From Parvularcula maris (lineage in GTDB: Bacteria; Pseudomonadota; Alphaproteobacteria; Caulobacterales; Parvularculaceae), in contig NZ_JANIBC010000012.1 in assembly GCF_024505085.1 (NCBI RefSeq), forward strand, positions 1 through 57,415: a stretch of 57,415 bases of DNA. The letters are read 5' to 3'. Every line of letters begins with the position of its first letter. Position 1 is the stretch's first letter. The notes below the pieces were generated by a model. The model was given only the letters and a program-made list of their open reading frames with translations. It did not search any database and was not told the origin of the DNA. Shown here piece after piece: positions 27,412 to 36,882 of the stretch. Made by a program: the position numbers and the translations under genes.

Positions 27412-27443
27412 AAAAAAGGGTGCCGCCATTGCTGGCGACACCC
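27412..27443 (-). terminator. Intrinsic terminator after the TonB receptor gene
   Basis: On the minus strand GGGTGTCGCC, a 6-base loop and GGCGGCACCC form a 10-bp stem with one G-T pair, followed by TTTTTTA. It ends the receptor transcript 30 bases after its stop codon, so the downstream cupin gene is expressed by read-through or from its own promoter. Confidence 0.78.
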
Positions 27444-27471
27444 AGTCGACTTCCAAGTCCAGGGAGGGAGC

Positions 27472-30400
27472 TTAGAAGCTGAACCTAGCGGAAAGGGTAA
27501 CCCGCCGATCGTTCATGAAGTAAGAACGCGGACCTTTGAGACCGCCCGAGTTCGGGATGAACGAGGTGGTCTCGGTCACATCGTTGAGAAGGTTCGCACC
27601 CTGCACACCGATCTTAATCGAATCGTTCACGGAGTAGAAGAACGACCCGTCGAGCTGCCCCGTCGCGTTCTGGAAGATCGGGTAGAACGGGGTGATCACG
27701 TCGCGAGGCGTAACCAGGAACTCGTCACGCCAGTTGTAGACGAGACGGGTGGAGATGCGGCCTTTCTCGTAGATGCCCGCGATGTTGTAGTTGTGCTTCG
27801 AAAGCCCCTGGAGCGGGAAGTCCGAAAGGTCGATTAGCGCTTCGTCCGTGACGGGTGTGGCCGAGGTCGGGCTCACCCCTGAAGACTGCACGCCCTCACT
27901 GTCGATGAAGGTGTAGGTCGCCTGGATACCCAGACCGTCGAACGGCGCGGGCAGGAAGTCGTAGAACTGCTGGTAGGCGAGTTCGAACCCTTGGACCTTG
28001 CCGGTCTCCTGGCTGTTAGAGGGCGCGCGGGTGACGAAGACGTCGTATTCCTGCCCGTTGTTCTCGAACAGAACGGAGGACTGCCCGGAGATGATGATGT
28101 CCTCGATCTCCTTGTAGAACGCCGACACCGTCAGTGAACCCACCTCCGCGAAGTACCACTCGAACGAGACATCGAAGTTGTGGGAGCTGACCGGCATCAG
28201 GAACGGGTTGCCGCCGGTGGCCTGGAAGCCGTAGAAGCCCTGCCCACCTCGGGGCGCTTCTGTCTCGACCGTGCGCGGATCGTCGTTGCTGGACGGCGTG
28301 ATCGTGTAGCTCGGGCGAAGCAGCCCCACATCCGGCCTCGAGATGGACCGCGAGTAGGCGAACCTGATCAGCTTGTCGTCGTCCAGTTGCAGCTTCGCGT
28401 TGAAGCTGGGCAGGAACATGTTGTAGTCGTTCTCGAGCTCGCGAACCTGCGCCGTGCCGTCGGCGAACGCTCTTGCCGCCGCCTCTTCTGCATCCGTCAG
28501 ATCACAGAACTCAGGCGCGGTGTAGCTCGCCTGCGGAACACCGGGCTGACCGTCGGAGACGGGGTTGCCGTCTGCATCGGAGGCCGAGCTGCCCACCGGC
28601 GTGACGCAGCGGTTACCGGTTCCGCCGTTGAAGCCTGCATCGTCCGGGTCGCTGTTCGGCGTGTCGCCGGTCGTGATCGGGAAGACCTCCTCACCGTTGG
28701 GGAAACCGAACGCGCCCGTCGAGGAGAGTTTGGTGTTGAACCAGCGGACACCAAAATTGCCGTCCAGCGCCAGCCCGGTGCCGACGAAATCGTCGAAGGA
28801 GTAGTCGAACTTCACGTAGAAGGCGAGGTTCTCCTCGACCACGTCAGCGATCTCAGCGGGCAGGAAGGGCGTTCCCTCCACAACGTTGGGACGCTCGGCG
28901 AGACGGCGCCATCCGCCGCCGCCGCCCGTGGCGTCGCCGCCGGAGAGCCAGGTGGACACCACCTGATCGGCGAAATCGGCCGTCGCATCATAGTTCTGGC
29001 CCGGATTGACGTTGTAGAAGGGGAAGGAAGGCGGCTGGGTGACGTCGCCGCGCATGTAGTTCTCGAACTCGTAATTACTGACGAGGCCTTCGGGCCCGCC
29101 CAGCTCGTCCATCCAGACCGGGCCGCCATTGCCCCAGATCTCGCTCAGCGCACCCCAGTTATAGGTGGAGAAGCGGGTCGTCTGATCGCGCTCGGCCCAG
29201 CGGCCGCCGACGCGGACGGACTTGAGAGGTCCGAACTCGTCGAAGAAGTCGTACTCGACATCGGCGCGGAAGGCGTGCTCGGTCCCCTCGCTGTCTTCGA
29301 GGTGGTCCATCGCCGAACGCCAGAAAGAGTACTGAGGATCGGTGAGATCGGCCGCCGAGCGGGCATAGGCCGGACACGTGTTGGAAGGCGTCAGATCGGC
29401 GTCACACGCCGCCTCGATGCCGGAGTTCGGATTGCCGAAAGCCGCCTGAGTCGGCGCATCGAAGACGACGTTGGGAATGTCCGAGGTCGTATCGATCGTC
29501 ACCTGCTGGAAGGTCGAACCCCAGATGCCGAAATCGGTGTTTTCGACCGTCGAGTTGATGAACTGGTAGTCGAAGTTGAAGGCCAGACGCTCCGTCGGCT
29601 TCCATTTGAAGTTGAGGGACGCGTCTTCGGTCAGGTACTCCTGCTCGACGCCGCGGAAGATGTTGTTCGATTGCAGACCGTAGATCGGCGTGGTCGGGTC
29701 GGAGTTCTGATCGGCACGCCAGCCCGTCGGTGCCGTCAGCGTACCGTTGGTGAGGAGCTGGTCGCTGTTGAAGCCGAACTCCGTACCCGGAACGAAGAAG
29801 AAGGCGTTGTCGCCGACATTGTCCGTGGCGATCTCGCTGGCATGCTCGTTCCACGACGTGGTGGCCTCGGACCGCAGGTACTCGGCCGTGGCGAGCATGG
29901 TCTTGTCCGGGCTCTCCCACTGCACCGAGCCGCCATAGCCCTTCCTCTCGCGGTCGTAGTCCTGGCTACGGATGACCGCGCCTTCGGGCAGAAAACGGGT
30001 TTCGGGGAAGGCGCCGACGCCCTCGCCCACGGTCAGCTCGTCGCGGGGCTGGAAGCTCGAGATCTGCGTGCCGTCCGAGCGGGTCTTCAGCTCGGAGAAC
30101 ACGCCGTTGATCAGAATGCCGAACTTACCGGCATCGGTGTCCCAGTTATTGCTGTAGAGGCCGGAAACGGTGGGCGTCCACTCCTCGCGGAAGTCGCCGT
30201 AATTGTACTCGACCGTACCGGCGATGACCTGCCCGTCGCGGTCGAAGGGCTTGCGGGTGATAAGGTTCACGGTACCTGCGATGCCGCCCTCGATGAGGTC
30301 GGCAGTCTGGTTCTTGTACACGGTGACGCCGCCCAGAAGCTCCGGCGGCACGTCCGCGAAGCTCAGCGCGCGGCCGTTATTGGCCGAGAAGGTGTCGCGT

Positions 30401-30816
30401 CCGTTGAGCTCGGAGCGCACGAAGGTCAGGCCCCGCACGAGAACGCCCTGCCCCTCGATGGAGAAGTGGTCGGGGTCGTCGGCGGCGGCGAAGCGGCTGA
30501 TCTGCACACCCGGCACGCGCTGCAGCGCCTCGGTCACGGAGCGGTCGGGCAAAGCGCCGATGTCCTCGGACGTGATCGCATCGACGAAAGTGTCGGCGTT
30601 CTCCTTGACGTCCTGGGAGCTCGAGAGCGAGCGGCGGATGCCCTGAACGACGATGACGTCGCCCTCGTCTTCGTCGAGAAGCTCCTCTGCGTCCTCTGCC
30701 GTCGTGCTCTGCGCCAGCGCAGGTGCGGCGATGCCCAGCGAAAGCGCTGAGGCCGTCCCCATCAACAAGCTGGCCCATCCGGGCACAACTTTCTTCTGCT
30801 TGTCGTTCTGTTTCAT
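27472..30816 (-). CDS. TonB-dependent receptor, probable xylooligosaccharide importer
   Basis: A 1114-residue outer-membrane receptor of the long Caulobacter/Xanthomonas carbohydrate type. It has a signal peptide (to about residue 36, PALAQ), a TonB box-like DVIVVQGIRRSL near 53-64, and the plug (ALPDRSVTEALQRVPGVQISR, VLVRGL, GGIAGTVNLITRKPF). A 22-strand-type barrel ends in the terminal aromatic ARFSF. It has no extra N-terminal sigma-regulator domain. A GGGAGG site precedes the ATG. It is divergent from the halogenase cluster across an operator-like site. The ligand is inferred from context: acidic or neutral xylooligomers. Confidence 0.9.
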   Translation of the reverse strand: MKQNDKQKKVVPGWASLLMGTASALSLGIAAPALAQSTTAEDAEELLDEDEGDVIVVQGIRRSLSSSQDVKENADTFVDAITSEDIGALPDRSVTEALQRVPGVQISRFAAADDPDHFSIEGQGVLVRGLTFVRSELNGRDTFSANNGRALSFADVPPELLGGVTVYKNQTADLIEGGIAGTVNLITRKPFDRDGQVIAGTVEYNYGDFREEWTPTVSGLYSNNWDTDAGKFGILINGVFSELKTRSDGTQISSFQPRDELTVGEGVGAFPETRFLPEGAVIRSQDYDRERKGYGGSVQWESPDKTMLATAEYLRSEATTSWNEHASEIATDNVGDNAFFFVPGTEFGFNSDQLLTNGTLTAPTGWRADQNSDPTTPIYGLQSNNIFRGVEQEYLTEDASLNFKWKPTERLAFNFDYQFINSTVENTDFGIWGSTFQQVTIDTTSDIPNVVFDAPTQAAFGNPNSGIEAACDADLTPSNTCPAYARSAADLTDPQYSFWRSAMDHLEDSEGTEHAFRADVEYDFFDEFGPLKSVRVGGRWAERDQTTRFSTYNWGALSEIWGNGGPVWMDELGGPEGLVSNYEFENYMRGDVTQPPSFPFYNVNPGQNYDATADFADQVVSTWLSGGDATGGGGGWRRLAERPNVVEGTPFLPAEIADVVEENLAFYVKFDYSFDDFVGTGLALDGNFGVRWFNTKLSSTGAFGFPNGEEVFPITTGDTPNSDPDDAGFNGGTGNRCVTPVGSSASDADGNPVSDGQPGVPQASYTAPEFCDLTDAEEAAARAFADGTAQVRELENDYNMFLPSFNAKLQLDDDKLIRFAYSRSISRPDVGLLRPSYTITPSSNDDPRTVETEAPRGGQGFYGFQATGGNPFLMPVSSHNFDVSFEWYFAEVGSLTVSAFYKEIEDIIISGQSSVLFENNGQEYDVFVTRAPSNSQETGKVQGFELAYQQFYDFLPAPFDGLGIQATYTFIDSEGVQSSGVSPTSATPVTDEALIDLSDFPLQGLSKHNYNIAGIYEKGRISTRLVYNWRDEFLVTPRDVITPFYPIFQNATGQLDGSFFYSVNDSIKIGVQGANLLNDVTETTSFIPNSGGLKGPRSYFMNDRRVTLSARFSF

Positions 30817-30899
30817 GTGAGTCCTCCCGCCCTCAAGGTGACCTTGCTCCCGACGCGAGGCCCTCTCGGATCTGTTTATTGGTTACCGTAAGCACAGAA

Positions 30900-30913
30900 T
30901 GTTTGCGCTATCA
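30900..30913. promoter_or_regulatory. LacI-type operator 3 (TonB receptor / halogenases)
   Basis: TGTTTGCGCTATCA has two mismatches to the consensus. It lies between the divergent TonB receptor (start 30816) and the first halogenase (start 30961). It is one of the weakest matches, but its position fits the other seven. Confidence 0.58.
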
Positions 30914-30960
30914 ACCGGCTTGAAGCTATCCTCTGGCGAGCGTGGCAAAGAAGACGCATA

Positions 30961-32511
30961 GTGGCGTCAAGGCATGGGAAAATCGGCGAATTGGCTAGGT
31001 TCGGGCAGCAGGTCGAGAAGGTGGTGATCGTCGGCGGGGGTACGGCAGGCTGGATGACGGCCTCCGCCCTCGCCAAACTTCTCCGCCCCGCCGGGGTCAG
31101 TATCACGCTCGTCGAATCGGAGGCGATCGGCACGGTGGGTGTGGGTGAGGCGACCCTGCCGCACCTGCGCTTCTTCAACCAGCGTCTCGGCATTGACGAG
31201 AACGAGTTCATCACCAGGACCGAGGCGACCATCAAGCTGGGGATCGAGTTTTGCGACTGGGGCAGGATCGGCGACCGCTACATCCACCCCTTCGGCGACT
31301 ACGGACGCAGCATCGGCGGCGTCGGCTTTCATCATCACTGGCTGAGGGCGTTCGGAGGGCCGGAAGCTCAGCGCATCTGCGACTTCTCACTGCCGGTGGT
31401 GATGGCGGAAGAGGGCAGGTTCTCTCCGCCCTCGGACGACCCCGAGAGCCTGATGTCCACCTTCTCCTACGCCTATCAGATGGATGCGGGGCTCTATGCC
31501 CGTTTTCTGAGGTCCTTCGCGGAGCGCCACGGGGTGACGAGGACCGAGGGCCGAATCACAGGCCACCGCCTCGATCCCGAGACGGGCTTCGTGACGGGCC
31601 TGCGCCTCGATGGCGGCAGGGAGGTTGGCGGAGATCTCTTCGTGGACTGCTCGGGTTTCCGCGGCCTGTTGATCGAAGGCGCGCTCGGTGCGGGGTATGA
31701 GGACTGGTCGGGTGTCCTGCCCTGCGACCGCGCCGTCGCCGTGCCCTGCGAGAGCACCGAAGCGCCCCGGCCCTATACCAGGGCCACCGCCCGGCCCGCC
31801 GGATGGCACTGGCGCATCCCGCTGCAGCACCGGGTCGGCAACGGCTATGTCTACTGCTCGGACCATCTGAGCGACGACGAGGCAGCCTCCGACATCCTCT
31901 CCGGCATCGAAGGGGCAGCCATCGCCGAGCCCCGCTTCCTGCGCTTCACCACCGGTCGCCGCCGCAAGCAGTGGTCCAAGAACGTGGTCGCCGTCGGGCT
32001 CTCCGCCGGGTTCCTCGAGCCGCTCGAATCGACCAGCATCTACCTCATCCAGGCCGCGATCACGCAGCTCGTGGAGCTCTTCCCATCCGACGGTCTTCGC
32101 GAGGAGGACTGCGCGGAGTTCGACCGCGTGCTGAACCTCGAATATGAGCGCGTGCGCGACTTCCTCGTGCTGCACTACCACGCGACCGAGCGGGACAACA
32201 CACCCTTCTGGAACCGCATGCGGACACTCAGCATACCGGACAGCCTCGCGGAGAAGATGGCCCTGTTTCGCGAACGAGGCTATGTCATCCAGTACAAGGA
32301 TGGCCTGTTCCTCGAACCGAGCTGGCTGGCGGTCTATCTGGGCCAAAGGGTTCTGCCAAAGGCGTTCGACCCGCGGGCCGTGCGCACGGACGGCGAGAAG
32401 ACCAAGGCCGCCCTGACAGGGCTCGCTACTGAGATCAGAAGCGTGGTGAACACCCTGCCTAGCCACAGCGCCTATCTGAACCAGGCGGCGAGGGTAGCGG
32501 CGCGAGGATGA
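30961..32511 (+). CDS. Tryptophan halogenase-family flavoprotein (1 of 4)
   Basis: A 516-residue FAD-dependent halogenase-family protein. The FAD motif VVIVGGGTAGWMTASAL is near residue 21. The lysine equivalent to the catalytic Lys of PrnA/RebH lies in EATIKLGIEF, and the family's WxWxIP signature is WHWRIP. The FLEPLESTSIY block has the catalytic Glu equivalent. Known relatives chlorinate or brominate tryptophan using FADH2, but members in TonB sugar loci have no proven substrate. A GTG start at 30961 has only a weak site; TTG at 30991 is an alternative. It overlaps the next gene by 4 bases. Confidence 0.9.
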   Translation: MASRHGKIGELARFGQQVEKVVIVGGGTAGWMTASALAKLLRPAGVSITLVESEAIGTVGVGEATLPHLRFFNQRLGIDENEFITRTEATIKLGIEFCDWGRIGDRYIHPFGDYGRSIGGVGFHHHWLRAFGGPEAQRICDFSLPVVMAEEGRFSPPSDDPESLMSTFSYAYQMDAGLYARFLRSFAERHGVTRTEGRITGHRLDPETGFVTGLRLDGGREVGGDLFVDCSGFRGLLIEGALGAGYEDWSGVLPCDRAVAVPCESTEAPRPYTRATARPAGWHWRIPLQHRVGNGYVYCSDHLSDDEAASDILSGIEGAAIAEPRFLRFTTGRRRKQWSKNVVAVGLSAGFLEPLESTSIYLIQAAITQLVELFPSDGLREEDCAEFDRVLNLEYERVRDFLVLHYHATERDNTPFWNRMRTLSIPDSLAEKMALFRERGYVIQYKDGLFLEPSWLAVYLGQRVLPKAFDPRAVRTDGEKTKAALTGLATEIRSVVNTLPSHSAYLNQAARVAARG

Positions 32512-33827
32512 GCATTGCGCGTATCGCTGTTCTGGGAGGCAATGTAGAGGCGGCACTCACCGCCGCGGTCCTGGCGCGGTCGCTGACGCGGCAGACGGAG
32601 GCGGTGCTGCATCCCGAGGCGGGTACGCCGCAGCCCGAGCCAGCGCTGGTGACGCTCCCTTCCTATAACAGACTGCACGAACTTCTCAGCTTCGACGTCC
32701 GCGACGTGCTCCGCGCATGCGGCGGGACGCTGAGGGGCGGCACAGTCTATCGCAGGCTCTCATCGCGGGAGTTCACCACGGGGTTCGGGGAGGACCTGCC
32801 TGCCGCGGACGGTCACTCCTTCCATCAGCACTGGCTGAGGCTGCACCGCGACGAAGAAGCCAGACTGTGGGCGGACTATCAGTTGGCAGCGAGGTTAGCC
32901 GAAGGCGGCCATATGCCCCTTCTGACCCCTAGTCAGGAGGGGTTCGGCCTGCATCTGGATTACAGGTTGTATACCGATTTTCTACGAAGAGCCGCCGTTC
33001 ATTATGGTGCGCGAACGCTGGACTCGACTTCCCCTACTGATGGTGACGACCTGCAGTCCCTCGACGCCGATCTGGTGATCGACTGTTCCGAGCGGCAGCT
33101 ACCGACGTCGGACCCCGACTGGCACAGTGTTCCCGGTAGTCCGGTCGAATGGAAAGAGGTCGCTACGCCTGAGAACCCTTCGGCCACTGTCTTCGAACGC
33201 CAAGGGAAAGAAGTTGCCGTTCACGTACCGCTGGCGCAGGGGGGCTGGGTAGGCGCTTGGAACCTCGGGGCTGCTGGCGTGAACGGATGGTCCGAGGGGC
33301 CTTGGCGGGGCAAGGTCGTCAGGCTCGGCCCTGCTGCCTGCCGCCTCTCGCCGCTAGCGGGACCTCGGCTGCGCATCGCGCAGATCGGCATCGAGGCGCT
33401 CCTCAAGCTTCTGCCGGTGGGCGGACCGGGCGAGGCGGAGCGCGGCGAGTACGCAAGAGTGACGACGGAAGGCTACAAGCGCCTTCACGAGCATGAAGAA
33501 CTGCATCTGGCGCTAGCAGGAGAACTGCCGCAGCCGAGCACGGATGTTCAGCGCAAGATCGAGCAGTTCCGAAGCCGTGGGCGCGTCGTGCTGTTCGATG
33601 AGGAGAGCTACACCGCTGAAGAGCATCTCGCCGTCTATGACGGCTACGGAGTGGTGCCTGACCGCTACAGCAAGGCCCTTCATGCCGTACCCCCCGGCGT
33701 TTCGAGAGCTCTCCTCGACAAGCAGCTCCGGGACACGGAGCGAAAGCTGGCTGACACCCCGCCGCAGAAGCAGGTTCTCTCCACCTTGCACCGTCGGCGG
33801 TCCCCTCAGGAGAGGCCAGGGTCATGA
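32508..33827 (+). CDS. Degenerate halogenase-like protein (2 of 4), probable pseudoenzyme
   Basis: A 439-residue protein that follows the fold order of its neighbours but has lost their active-site motifs. The FAD loop GGGTAGW is replaced by LGGNVEAA, no WxWxIP is present, the Lys motif is replaced by GTLRGGTVYRRL, and EPLEST reads SPLAGP. Shared traces remain: HSFHQHWLRL, LYTDFLRRAAVHYGARTL, ADLVIDCSE and RIAQIGIEALLKLLP. It is about 70 residues shorter than the flanking copies. Reading frame, ATGA coupling on both sides and an intact stop argue that it is translated. It may be a structural partner of the active halogenases. Confidence 0.8.
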   Translation: MSIARIAVLGGNVEAALTAAVLARSLTRQTEAVLHPEAGTPQPEPALVTLPSYNRLHELLSFDVRDVLRACGGTLRGGTVYRRLSSREFTTGFGEDLPAADGHSFHQHWLRLHRDEEARLWADYQLAARLAEGGHMPLLTPSQEGFGLHLDYRLYTDFLRRAAVHYGARTLDSTSPTDGDDLQSLDADLVIDCSERQLPTSDPDWHSVPGSPVEWKEVATPENPSATVFERQGKEVAVHVPLAQGGWVGAWNLGAAGVNGWSEGPWRGKVVRLGPAACRLSPLAGPRLRIAQIGIEALLKLLPVGGPGEAERGEYARVTTEGYKRLHEHEELHLALAGELPQPSTDVQRKIEQFRSRGRVVLFDEESYTAEEHLAVYDGYGVVPDRYSKALHAVPPGVSRALLDKQLRDTERKLADTPPQKQVLSTLHRRRSPQERPGS

Positions 33828-35350
33828 AAGCCGAACCGATCAAAAATGTGGTGATCGTCGGCGGCGGCACGGCGGGCTGGATGACCGCCGCCGCCCTCGC
33901 CACCGTCTCGCAGCGGACGGGGCTGAGGATCGAGCTGATCGAGTCCGATGCCATCGGTACGGTAGGGGTCGGCGAGGCCACCATCCCCCCCATCGCCCAG
34001 TTCAACACCCTTTTAGGCTTGGACGAGGCTGCGTTCCTCTCGGCGACCGAGGGCACGTTCAAGCTCGGCATCGAGTTTCGCGACTGGGTGCGGCTCGGGC
34101 ATAGCTACATGCACCCCTTCGGCAGCTACGGCCGGGACATGGAGGCCCTGCGCTTCTACCAGCTCTGGCTGCGGGCACAGTCGATCGAGCCGACCCCGCC
34201 GCTGGGCACTTTCTGCCTGTCCGAGGTGGCCGCGAGGCGGAACCGCTTCGCCCTCCCCTCCCGCGACCCTGGCGACGTCCTCTCATCGCTTGCTTACGCC
34301 TACCACTTCGATGCCGGGCTCTACGCCCGCTTCCTTCGCCGGCATGCGGAGGAGCGAGGGGTGGTACGAACCGAGGCGCGGATCACCGGGGTCAGCCAGG
34401 ACGGCGAGACCGGCTTCGTGGAGTCGGTCGTGCTGGACGACGGCCGAGAGATCATAGGCGACCTCTTCATCGACTGCAGCGGCTTTCGCGGGCTCCTGAT
34501 CGAGGAAGCGATGCAGGCTGGCTACGAATCGTGGGCGCACTGGCTGCCCTGCGACCGCGCCGTCGCCGCCCCCTGCGCGAGGACCGAGCCGCTGCTGCCC
34601 TATACCCAGGCCACCGCGAGAGACGCAGGTTGGCAGTGGCGCATCCCGCTGCAGCACCGCACCGGCAACGGCTATGTCTACTCAAGTGCTCATCTGGGTA
34701 GGGAGGATGCCGAGGGCGCGCTTCTCTCCTCCCTGCCGGGCGAGCCGACGGGCGAGCTCCGACATTTGCGCTTCGAAACGGGGCGCAGGCGCCGTATGTG
34801 GGAGGGGAACGTCGTCGCCATCGGGCTGTCGGCCGGGTTCCTCGAGCCCCTCGAATCGACCTCGATCCACCTTATTCAGACCGCGATCCACAAGCTCATC
34901 GCCCTCTTCCCCGACCAGCGCTTCGCCCCCATCGAGCGCGACGAGTTCAACCGCCTGATGGCGCTTCAGTTCGAACAGGTGCGCGACTTCCTGATCCTTC
35001 ACTACATCCAGACCGAGCGGCGCGACACGGCGTTCTGGCGCGACGTCACCGCCGCCGAGCCGCCGGAAAGTCTGAAGCGCAGGATCGAGCTCTTCTCCTC
35101 TAAAGGCCGCATCTTCCGCCACCAGGACGAGCTCTTCGACGAGGACAACTGGCTCGCTGTTCTGTGGGGGCAGGGCGTCAGGCCCTCAGGATACGATCCA
35201 ATGACGGACGGGCTGCCGCCCCAGGATCTCTTCCGCATGCTGGCCGGTATGCACCGCAGCATCGAGCGGACGGCGGACGCCATGCCGCAGCACGCGGCGT
35301 TCGTCTCGCGCTACTGTCCGGGCACACTCGACCGAGAAGGCACACCATGA
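33824..35350 (+). CDS. Tryptophan halogenase-family flavoprotein (3 of 4)
   Basis: A 508-residue homologue with all motifs intact: VVIVGGGTAGWMTAAAL near residue 10, EGTFKLGIEF with the catalytic Lys equivalent, WQWRIPLQHRTGNG, and FLEPLESTSIHLI. It begins with ATG inside the stop of the degenerate gene and ends in an ATGA overlap with gene 4. By eye it is closer to gene 4 than to gene 1, so the array probably grew by duplication. The substrate is unknown, and no flavin reductase is encoded nearby. Confidence 0.92.
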   Translation: MKAEPIKNVVIVGGGTAGWMTAAALATVSQRTGLRIELIESDAIGTVGVGEATIPPIAQFNTLLGLDEAAFLSATEGTFKLGIEFRDWVRLGHSYMHPFGSYGRDMEALRFYQLWLRAQSIEPTPPLGTFCLSEVAARRNRFALPSRDPGDVLSSLAYAYHFDAGLYARFLRRHAEERGVVRTEARITGVSQDGETGFVESVVLDDGREIIGDLFIDCSGFRGLLIEEAMQAGYESWAHWLPCDRAVAAPCARTEPLLPYTQATARDAGWQWRIPLQHRTGNGYVYSSAHLGREDAEGALLSSLPGEPTGELRHLRFETGRRRRMWEGNVVAIGLSAGFLEPLESTSIHLIQTAIHKLIALFPDQRFAPIERDEFNRLMALQFEQVRDFLILHYIQTERRDTAFWRDVTAAEPPESLKRRIELFSSKGRIFRHQDELFDEDNWLAVLWGQGVRPSGYDPMTDGLPPQDLFRMLAGMHRSIERTADAMPQHAAFVSRYCPGTLDREGTP

Positions 35351-36876
35351 CACCGAAGGCCCGTATCGAGAAGATCCTCATCGTCGGCGGCGGCACCGCC
35401 GGGTGGATGACGGCGGCGGCCATGTCGAAGATCCTCAAGAACAGGCTCTGCGACATCACCCTCATCGAGTCGGACGCCATCGGCACGGTCGGCGTGGGCG
35501 AGGCGACGATCCCCCAGATCGGCACCTTCAACCGGACCCTGGGCCTCGATGAGGACGAGTTCGTGCGGCGTACGGAGGGCACGTTCAAGCTCGGCATCGA
35601 GTTCGTGGACTGGGGGCGCAAAGGCCAGCGCTACATCCACCCCTTCGGCCCCTACGGCCTCGATATGGAGGGGGTGAGCTTTCATGCCTTCTTCTTGAAG
35701 CGCCACCCCCATGCGTCTGCGGAGGATCTAGCGCGCTACTCGCTGCAGTCGGTGGCGGCGAAGAAGAACCTCTTCATGCGCCCCGTCAATGCGGGCAACT
35801 CGCCGCTCTCCTCCATCGCCTACGCCTTCCACTTCGATGCTGGTCTCTACGCCGCCTTCCTGCGCGAGCAGGCGGAGGGCCGAGGGGTGACCCGGCGGGA
35901 GGGGCGCATCGAGGAGGTGAAGCTCGACAGCGAGAACGGCTTCGTCCGCGCGGTGCGGCTGGAGAGCGGGGAGGAGCTGGAGGCCGACCTCTTCATCGAC
36001 TGCACCGGTTTCCGGGGGCTGATCATCGAGGAGGCGCTGAAGACCGGCTACAATGACTGGTCGCACTGGCTGCCGGTGAACCGCGCCGTCGCCATCCCTT
36101 GCGAGAGCGACGGGCCGCCTATCCCCTATACGCGCGCCACCGCGAGGGATGCGGGCTGGCAGTGGCGCATCCCGCTACAGCACCGGATCGGCAACGGCCA
36201 TGTCTATGCGGACGGTTTCACGAGCGAGGACGAGGCCACTGAAACCCTGCTCGCCAACCTGCCGGGCCAGCCCCTCGCCGAGCCCCGCCACCTGCGCTTC
36301 CTGACCGGCCACCGCAAGGCGTTCTGGGTCAAGAACTGTGTCGCCATCGGTCTGTCGGCGGGCTTCTTGGAGCCCTTGGAATCAACTTCGATCCACCTCA
36401 TTCAGAGCGGCATCGCCAAGCTGCTGCAGATGTTCCCCACATGCGGCTTCGACCAGGCGGAAATAGACCGCTTCAACCGGCTCTCCACCTTCGAGTTCGA
36501 GCGCATCCGGGACTTCCTCATCCTGCACTACCACGCCACCCAAAGGGACGATACCGAGTTCTGGAACTACGTGCGCACCATGAGCATACCGGACTATCTT
36601 AAGGACAAGCTCGCCCTCTACAGGACCCATGGCCGTGTCTTCCGCGAGAACGACGAGCTCTTTAACGACACGTCCTGGTTCTCGGTCCTGATCGGCCAGA
36701 ACATTGTACCGGAGGACTACGACCCCGTCGCCGATGTGCTGAGCCGCGAGGAGACCGAGGCGAAGCTCGACAACATCCGCCGCACCATCGCGACCTGCAC
36801 GGAGCACATGCCGCCCCATGAGCGCTTCATCGCCGAGCACTGCGCCTCGGGTACCGCGCCGTTGCGGGCAGGGTAG
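35347..36876 (+). CDS. Tryptophan halogenase-family flavoprotein (4 of 4)
   Basis: A 509-residue homologue: ILIVGGGTAGWMTAAAM near residue 10, EGTFKLGIEF, WQWRIPLQHRIGNG and FLEPLESTSIHLI are all present. The ATG at 35347 overlaps the previous stop (ATGA); longer readings from 35164 run through gene 3 and lack family sequence. It is the last gene of the cluster and ends 6 bases from the convergent GH43 gene, with no visible terminator between them. Confidence 0.92.
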   Translation: MTPKARIEKILIVGGGTAGWMTAAAMSKILKNRLCDITLIESDAIGTVGVGEATIPQIGTFNRTLGLDEDEFVRRTEGTFKLGIEFVDWGRKGQRYIHPFGPYGLDMEGVSFHAFFLKRHPHASAEDLARYSLQSVAAKKNLFMRPVNAGNSPLSSIAYAFHFDAGLYAAFLREQAEGRGVTRREGRIEEVKLDSENGFVRAVRLESGEELEADLFIDCTGFRGLIIEEALKTGYNDWSHWLPVNRAVAIPCESDGPPIPYTRATARDAGWQWRIPLQHRIGNGHVYADGFTSEDEATETLLANLPGQPLAEPRHLRFLTGHRKAFWVKNCVAIGLSAGFLEPLESTSIHLIQSGIAKLLQMFPTCGFDQAEIDRFNRLSTFEFERIRDFLILHYHATQRDDTEFWNYVRTMSIPDYLKDKLALYRTHGRVFRENDELFNDTSWFSVLIGQNIVPEDYDPVADVLSREETEAKLDNIRRTIATCTEHMPPHERFIAEHCASGTAPLRAG

Positions 36877-36882
36877 GCGCGG

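Noticed and set aside
28180-30750. An 856-codon open frame opposite the TonB receptor gene
   Set aside because: It is the codon-position shadow of the receptor gene; composition is Arg/Val/Gly-rich without domains.
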